A DNA stretch of 64,000 nucleotides from Aquimarina sp. MAR_2010_214 (GTDB taxonomy: Bacteria > Bacteroidota > Bacteroidia > Flavobacteriales > Flavobacteriaceae), in assembly GCF_002846555.1 (NCBI RefSeq), contig NZ_PJMS01000001.1, positions 5,415,501-5,479,500 of the forward strand, in the 5' to 3' direction. A program made the position numbers and the translations under genes. Position 1 is the stretch's first letter. Every line of letters begins with the position of its first letter. This document shows, one piece after another, positions 60,680-64,000 of the stretch. The notes under the pieces are model-generated. The model was not told the DNA's origin, did no database searches, and was given only the letters and a program-made list of their open reading frames with translations.

Positions 60680-61906
60680 TTATATCAGCTGTCTAAGAGC
60701 TATCTCAAACGCCGTTTTACTGATATTAGTTTCTGTTTGTTTTTCATTATAAGTATCCTGAATCGCTTTCTTTATGGTTTCTGAAGTATCCTTAAAAATA
60801 GCTTCATCAGTCATTTGTACTTTTCGCTCCATGAAATAAGCAAATACTCTTGCCATTCCGCAATTAGAAATAAAATCTGGAATCAGGCTTACGCGCTCAT
60901 CGGTGTATTCCATTATTGGTCCAAAAAATATTTCGCTATCAGCGAAAGGGACATTGGCTCCACATGAAATAACTTCTAAACCAGAATCAATCATTTTGGT
61001 AATTTGATCTTTGGTAATCAATCTAGATGCTGCACAAGGGGCAAAAATCTCGGTTTGCAAGGACCATATTTTTTCATTCATTTCATCAAAAGGAATGCGC
61101 TGTTCACTATACAGTTTATTTCCTCTTTTATTTAAATACAATTGTTTTATTTCTTCAAATGAAAAACCATCCTCGTTAATAAGTCCTCCAGCATGATCAA
61201 TTATCCCCACAATCTTTGCTCCCATCTCAGAAAGATAATATGCTGCTGCGGATCCTACATTACCGAAACCTTGCACTACAGCTTTTTTCCCTTTTACTTC
61301 ACCGCCATAAATGGCATAATAATGTCGTACCGCCTCTGCAACTCCATACCCTGTAATCATATCTGCTACAGTATATTTTTTGGTAACATCGGGAGAAAAC
61401 ATGGTATTCTCTAATACTTTAATTACGCCCTGGCGTAACTGACCTATTCTATTTATTTTATCAGCTTCAGTTGGTTGAAAATGACCATTAAATACACCTT
61501 CCTGAGGATGCCATACTCCACATTCTTCGGTAATAGGTATAACCTCATGGATTTCATCTACGTTAAGATCTCCTCCTGTACCATAATAACTCTTTAACAA
61601 AGGAGATACAGCTTTATACCATCTCTTAAGAACTCCTTTTTTACGAGGATCATCGGGATCAAAATTAATCCCCGACTTGGCTCCTCCTATTGCAGGGCCA
61701 GATACTGTAAATTTGACTTCCATTGTTTTTGCTAAAGAAAGAACCTCATTCATATCTAATCCTTTACGCATTCTGGTTCCTCCACCTGCAGCACCACCTC
61801 TCAATGAATTTATAACTGTCCATCCTTCTGCTTCAGTTTCAGCATCTTTCCAATTAAAAACTATCTCGGGTGTTTTATTCTCGTATTTACTTAATAACTC
61901 TTTCAT
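60680..61906 (-). CDS. Glu/Leu/Phe/Val-type dehydrogenase
   Basis: A 408-residue NAD(P)-dependent amino acid dehydrogenase. Family signs are SLRGGAAGGGTRMRKGLDMNEVLSLAKTMEVKFTVSGPAIGGAKSGINFDP (including the catalytic Lys near KSGI) and the Rossmann motif VVQGFGNVGSAAAYYLSEMGAKIVGI. Glutamate is the likeliest substrate, giving 2-oxoglutarate and ammonia, but leucine cannot be excluded. It heads the run gdh-nhaB-exbB-exbD-tonB-folC. The nearest -7 element, TATATTTG at 62083-62090, leaves a leader of about 174 bases. Confidence 0.9.
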   Translation of the reverse strand: MKELLSKYENKTPEIVFNWKDAETEAEGWTVINSLRGGAAGGGTRMRKGLDMNEVLSLAKTMEVKFTVSGPAIGGAKSGINFDPDDPRKKGVLKRWYKAVSPLLKSYYGTGGDLNVDEIHEVIPITEECGVWHPQEGVFNGHFQPTEADKINRIGQLRQGVIKVLENTMFSPDVTKKYTVADMITGYGVAEAVRHYYAIYGGEVKGKKAVVQGFGNVGSAAAYYLSEMGAKIVGIIDHAGGLINEDGFSFEEIKQLYLNKRGNKLYSEQRIPFDEMNEKIWSLQTEIFAPCAASRLITKDQITKMIDSGLEVISCGANVPFADSEIFFGPIMEYTDERVSLIPDFISNCGMARVFAYFMERKVQMTDEAIFKDTSETIKKAIQDTYNEKQTETNISKTAFEIALRQLI

Positions 61907-62082
61907 TCTTAAAATTTCAATTTATTGAATAACCAATTGTTTTTAAAAAAAACATTTTAAAAAACAACATACTCATTTTATCCTATCTTTTTAATTAAAT
62001 AATCCTCCATTACGGAGGTTAGAGTTGAGCCATATTACCAGATATTACAATAAATCGAATTATAGTCTAAATGCGACTTCAC

Positions 62083-62090
62083 AAATATAA
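62083..62090 (-). promoter_or_regulatory. -7 promoter element facing the glutamate dehydrogenase operon
   Basis: The minus strand reads TATATTTG (TAnnTTTG). If used, the leader before the ATG at 61906 is about 174 bases, long enough for regulation, but I recognise no riboswitch. Confidence 0.45.
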
Positions 62091-62273
62091 AAAACTAAAC
62101 ATGGCAAAAGCTTAAATAAAAATAAAATTATGGTAATTAAACAGCAGTTTTTTTACTTCAAAAAAAATAATCCATGGCATTTTTACATCCCTTATACAAA
62201 TCTCCTATACTTTATCTTAAAAAATGATTATCTCAAAAAATCAAAAAAACAGTAAAACTATCATATTATAGCT

Positions 62274-62281
62274 TATATTTG
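62274..62281 (+). promoter_or_regulatory. -7 promoter element facing the acyl-CoA dehydrogenase gene
   Basis: TATATTTG fits TAnnTTTG. The leader to the ATG at 62376 would be about 92 bases. Confidence 0.45.
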
Positions 62282-62375
62282 TGGTATTAATAACAAAATC
62301 GTGATTATCTCGATTTATTTTCATTGAAAGTGAAAATTTCGTGTTATGCACGCACAGTAAATTATAAAGAAAATT

Positions 62376-63518
62376 ATGGACTTCAAATTATCCGAAGAGC
62401 AGTTAATGATACGCGACGCAGCTCGTGATTTTGCTAAAACAGAACTATTACCTGGTGTAATCGAACGTGATAACAAACAAGAATTCCCTAAAGAACAAGT
62501 AAGAAGAATGGGAGAACTTGGATTTTTAGGAATGATGGCTTCTCCAGAGTATGGTGGTGGTGGAATGGACACTATTTCTTATGTTTTGGCAATGGAAGAA
62601 TTATCCAAAGTAGATGCCTCTTGTTCTGTAATTGTATCTGTAAACAATTCTTTGGTATGTTGGGGCCTTGACACTTTTGGAAATGCTGAGCAAAAAGAAA
62701 AATATTTAACTAAACTTACTACAGGAGAATCAATAGGAGCTTTTTGCCTATCTGAACCTGAAGCGGGTAGTGATGCTACTTCTCAAAAAACAACTGCCAT
62801 TGATAAAGGCGACCACTATATCCTAAATGGAACAAAAAACTGGATTACCAATGGTAATTCTGCCGATTATTATTTAGTTATTGCTCAAACAGATAGAGAA
62901 AAAAAGCATAAAGGCATCAACGCTTTTATTGTTGAAAAAGGATGGGAAGGATTTGAAGTTGGACCAAAAGAAGATAAATTAGGAATCAGAGGAAGTGACA
63001 CACATTCTCTTATATTTAACGATGTAAAAGTTCCTAAGGAAAATCGAATTGGTGAAGATGGTTTTGGATTTAAGTTTGCTATGAAAACATTAGCCGGAGG
63101 TCGTATAGGAATCGCTGCACAAGCATTAGGGATTGCAGCTGGAGCATATGAATTAGCAAAAGAATATGCTAAGGTTCGCAAAGCTTTTGGCACAGAAATT
63201 ATGAATCACCAAGCAATTGCTTTTAAACTTGCCGACATGCATGTACAGATTGAAGCTGCCCGTATGTTAGTTTATAAAGCTGCAATGGACAAAGATAACC
63301 ATGAGAACTATGACTTATCTGGTGCTATGGCAAAACTAGCTGCGTCTCAAGCTGCAATGGATGTTAGTATAGAAGCTGTACAAATTCATGGTGGTAATGG
63401 TTTTGTTAAAGAATATCACGTAGAACGATTAATGAGAGATGCAAAAATCACACAGATATATGAAGGTACCAGCGAGATACAAAAAATCGTAATTTCAAGA
63501 AGTATTCTTAGAGATTGA
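62376..63518 (+). CDS. Acyl-CoA dehydrogenase
   Basis: A 380-residue FAD enzyme of beta-oxidation that introduces the 2,3 double bond into acyl-CoA and passes electrons to electron-transfer flavoprotein. Family signatures are FCLSEPEAGSD (ACD signature 1) and QIHGGNGFVKEYHVERLMRDAKITQIYEGTSEIQKIVISR (signature 2, with the catalytic Glu in YEGTSE). The short-chain form is most likely. A strong terminator follows at 63540-63574. Confidence 0.95.
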   Translation: MDFKLSEEQLMIRDAARDFAKTELLPGVIERDNKQEFPKEQVRRMGELGFLGMMASPEYGGGGMDTISYVLAMEELSKVDASCSVIVSVNNSLVCWGLDTFGNAEQKEKYLTKLTTGESIGAFCLSEPEAGSDATSQKTTAIDKGDHYILNGTKNWITNGNSADYYLVIAQTDREKKHKGINAFIVEKGWEGFEVGPKEDKLGIRGSDTHSLIFNDVKVPKENRIGEDGFGFKFAMKTLAGGRIGIAAQALGIAAGAYELAKEYAKVRKAFGTEIMNHQAIAFKLADMHVQIEAARMLVYKAAMDKDNHENYDLSGAMAKLAASQAAMDVSIEAVQIHGGNGFVKEYHVERLMRDAKITQIYEGTSEIQKIVISRSILRD

Positions 63519-63539
63519 TTAGTTAAAACTCTCTAATAA

Positions 63540-63574
63540 AAAAGCCCAAACTATAATCTGTAGTTTGGGCTTTT
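63540..63574. terminator. Strong bidirectional terminator
   Basis: AAAAGCCCAAACTA (63540-63553) pairs perfectly with TAGTTTGGGCTTTT (63561-63574) around a seven-base loop. It lies between the acyl-CoA dehydrogenase gene and the converging peptide gene. Confidence 0.85.
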
Positions 63575-63611
63575 GTGTTATTTATTTTAACCTAGATTAG
63601 TTACATCATTA

Positions 63612-63812
63612 CTATTTCCTAATAAAACTACATTTTGTTTCCTCAACATTACAAGGAGACTCAGAATCACAACCATCACTATTACAAAGATTATTAAGTA
63701 TGGAACCGATTTCTTGAAAACCACCACCTCTCACATCATATATCATCGGGTTATCTAATTTTGTTATTTTAATTTTTTGAAGATTGATTTTAATTTTACT
63801 CTTTCTTTTCAT
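63612..63812 (-). CDS. Candidate RiPP (class I lanthipeptide-type) precursor peptide
   Basis: A 66-residue peptide. The basic N-terminal part has the pattern KINLQKIKITKLDN, then PMIYDVRGGG, which resembles leader peptides of Bacteroidota ribosomal peptides (repeated Leu/Ile-Lys pattern, Leu-Asn/Asp, then GG). The double-glycine end would be the cleavage site. The core after it has four Cys and several Ser/Thr (LCNSDGCDSESPC, then ETKCSF), suitable for thioether or disulfide rings. The ATG at 63812 is chosen because the -7 element TACTTTTG is about 27 bases upstream; an earlier in-frame start at 63869 would lie upstream of that promoter. No modification enzyme gene is in the window. The assignment is moderately confident and the product unproven. 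Confidence 0.6.
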   Translation of the reverse strand: MKRKSKIKINLQKIKITKLDNPMIYDVRGGGFQEIGSILNNLCNSDGCDSESPCNVEETKCSFIRK

Positions 63813-63838
63813 GGTTTCTTTTGTATTAATGGATGCAT

Positions 63839-63846
63839 CAAAAGTA
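63839..63846 (-). promoter_or_regulatory. -7 promoter element of the precursor peptide gene
   Basis: The minus strand reads TACTTTTG (TAnnTTTG). The predicted leader to the ATG at 63812 is about 24 bases. Confidence 0.5.
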
Positions 63847-63942
63847 ATGAAGAAACAATCTTGTAGCATCTATTAAAAATCATTTACAGGTCAAAATTTA
63901 TAAATTTTCACCTTATTTCACTACAAATACAAGCAGCCCAAA

Positions 63943-64000
63943 CTAATTTCCATACTTTTTCATAAACTCTGCAGGATTACATCCTTTTTGTTTAGAAAAA
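63943..64000 (-). CDS. C-terminal end of a probable AraC-like regulator (partial)
   Basis: Only the last 19 codons are in the window. On the minus strand they read FSKQKGCNPAEFMKKYGN followed by TAG, which resembles the end of AraC/XylS helix-turn-helix domains (F-x-K-x-x-G-x-x-P-x-E-F-x-K-K-Y). It runs towards the precursor peptide gene, with its stop 130 bases before that gene's start. The call rests on a very short match. Confidence 0.4.
   Translation of the reverse strand, partial: FSKQKGCNPAEFMKKYGN

Larger units (their letters stand above)
61907..62375. other. Intergenic region between divergent dehydrogenase and acyl-CoA dehydrogenase genes
   Basis: About 470 A+T-rich bases with two promoter-like motifs, at 62083-62090 (minus) and 62274-62281 (plus). 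Very short frames (such as an 18-codon one at 62174) have no support. Nothing else is seen. Confidence 0.5.

Noticed and set aside
1..64000. CRISPR arrays, prophage or rRNA operons
   Set aside because: I looked for evenly spaced repeats, phage structural genes and rRNA-like stretches and saw none.

Overview
The window comes from a marine-type Flavobacteriaceae genome (phylum Bacteroidota), most like Aquimarina or a close relative. The evidence is the low G+C, the TAnnTTTG -7 promoter motifs, the near absence of Shine-Dalgarno sequences, a fused hpt-adk gene, the gliding and type IX secretion genes gldJ and porV, a secreted peptidase with a type IX C-terminal sorting domain, PafA phosphatase and many lipoproteins. 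The genus is an inference; the family is well supported.

Layout. 1-7,500: the tail of a GH16-like glycosidase, obg and hpt-adk, purK-purE, and an M3 oligopeptidase. 7,500-10,000: a large secreted M28 aminopeptidase. 10,500-16,000: a GbsR/MarR regulator with a four-gene module (membrane protein, methyltransferase, NAD-dependent epimerase, SRPBCC protein), then an ECF sigma factor with two tandem anti-sigma-like small proteins and a UbiA-like membrane protein. 16,000-26,500: gcvP, a truncated haemoglobin, a ketosynthase III/methyltransferase/glycosyltransferase cassette, a TlpA-like lipoprotein, a TetR-SDR pair and an amine oxidase. 26,500-34,800: pafA, an MlaE/MlaF transporter pair, LysE, an HxlR-nudC-DinB-YciI operon, and a complete IS1595-family element with inverted repeats and an 8-bp target duplication. 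34,800-44,300: a sprT-lipoprotein-guanylyltransferase-DUF389 operon, a VWA/DUF4349 lipoprotein pair, and a divergent membrane protein whose reading frame has no ordinary start codon. 44,300-55,300: SDR, M28 lipoprotein, pyruvate dehydrogenase aceF/pdhA, cdd, porV, gldJ, murF and a cyclase-fold protein. 55,300-64,000: tRNA-Val, a probable folC-tonB-exbD-exbB-nhaB-glutamate dehydrogenase operon, an acyl-CoA dehydrogenase, a candidate RiPP (lanthipeptide-type) precursor, and the tail of an AraC-like regulator.

How they work together. Much of the window is core metabolism: purines, glycine cleavage, pyruvate oxidation, folate and peptidoglycan. The accessory interest lies in (i) three regulators (GbsR/MarR, TetR, HxlR), each with a palindromic operator readable in the sequence, two of them repeated in front of the neighbouring target gene; (ii) the sigma/anti-sigma unit, in which one of the two small proteins has lost its zinc ligands; (iii) the gap between porV and gldJ, where other flavobacteria carry porU; and (iv) the orphan cysteine-rich precursor peptide at the right edge. 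I see no CRISPR array, rRNA or prophage.
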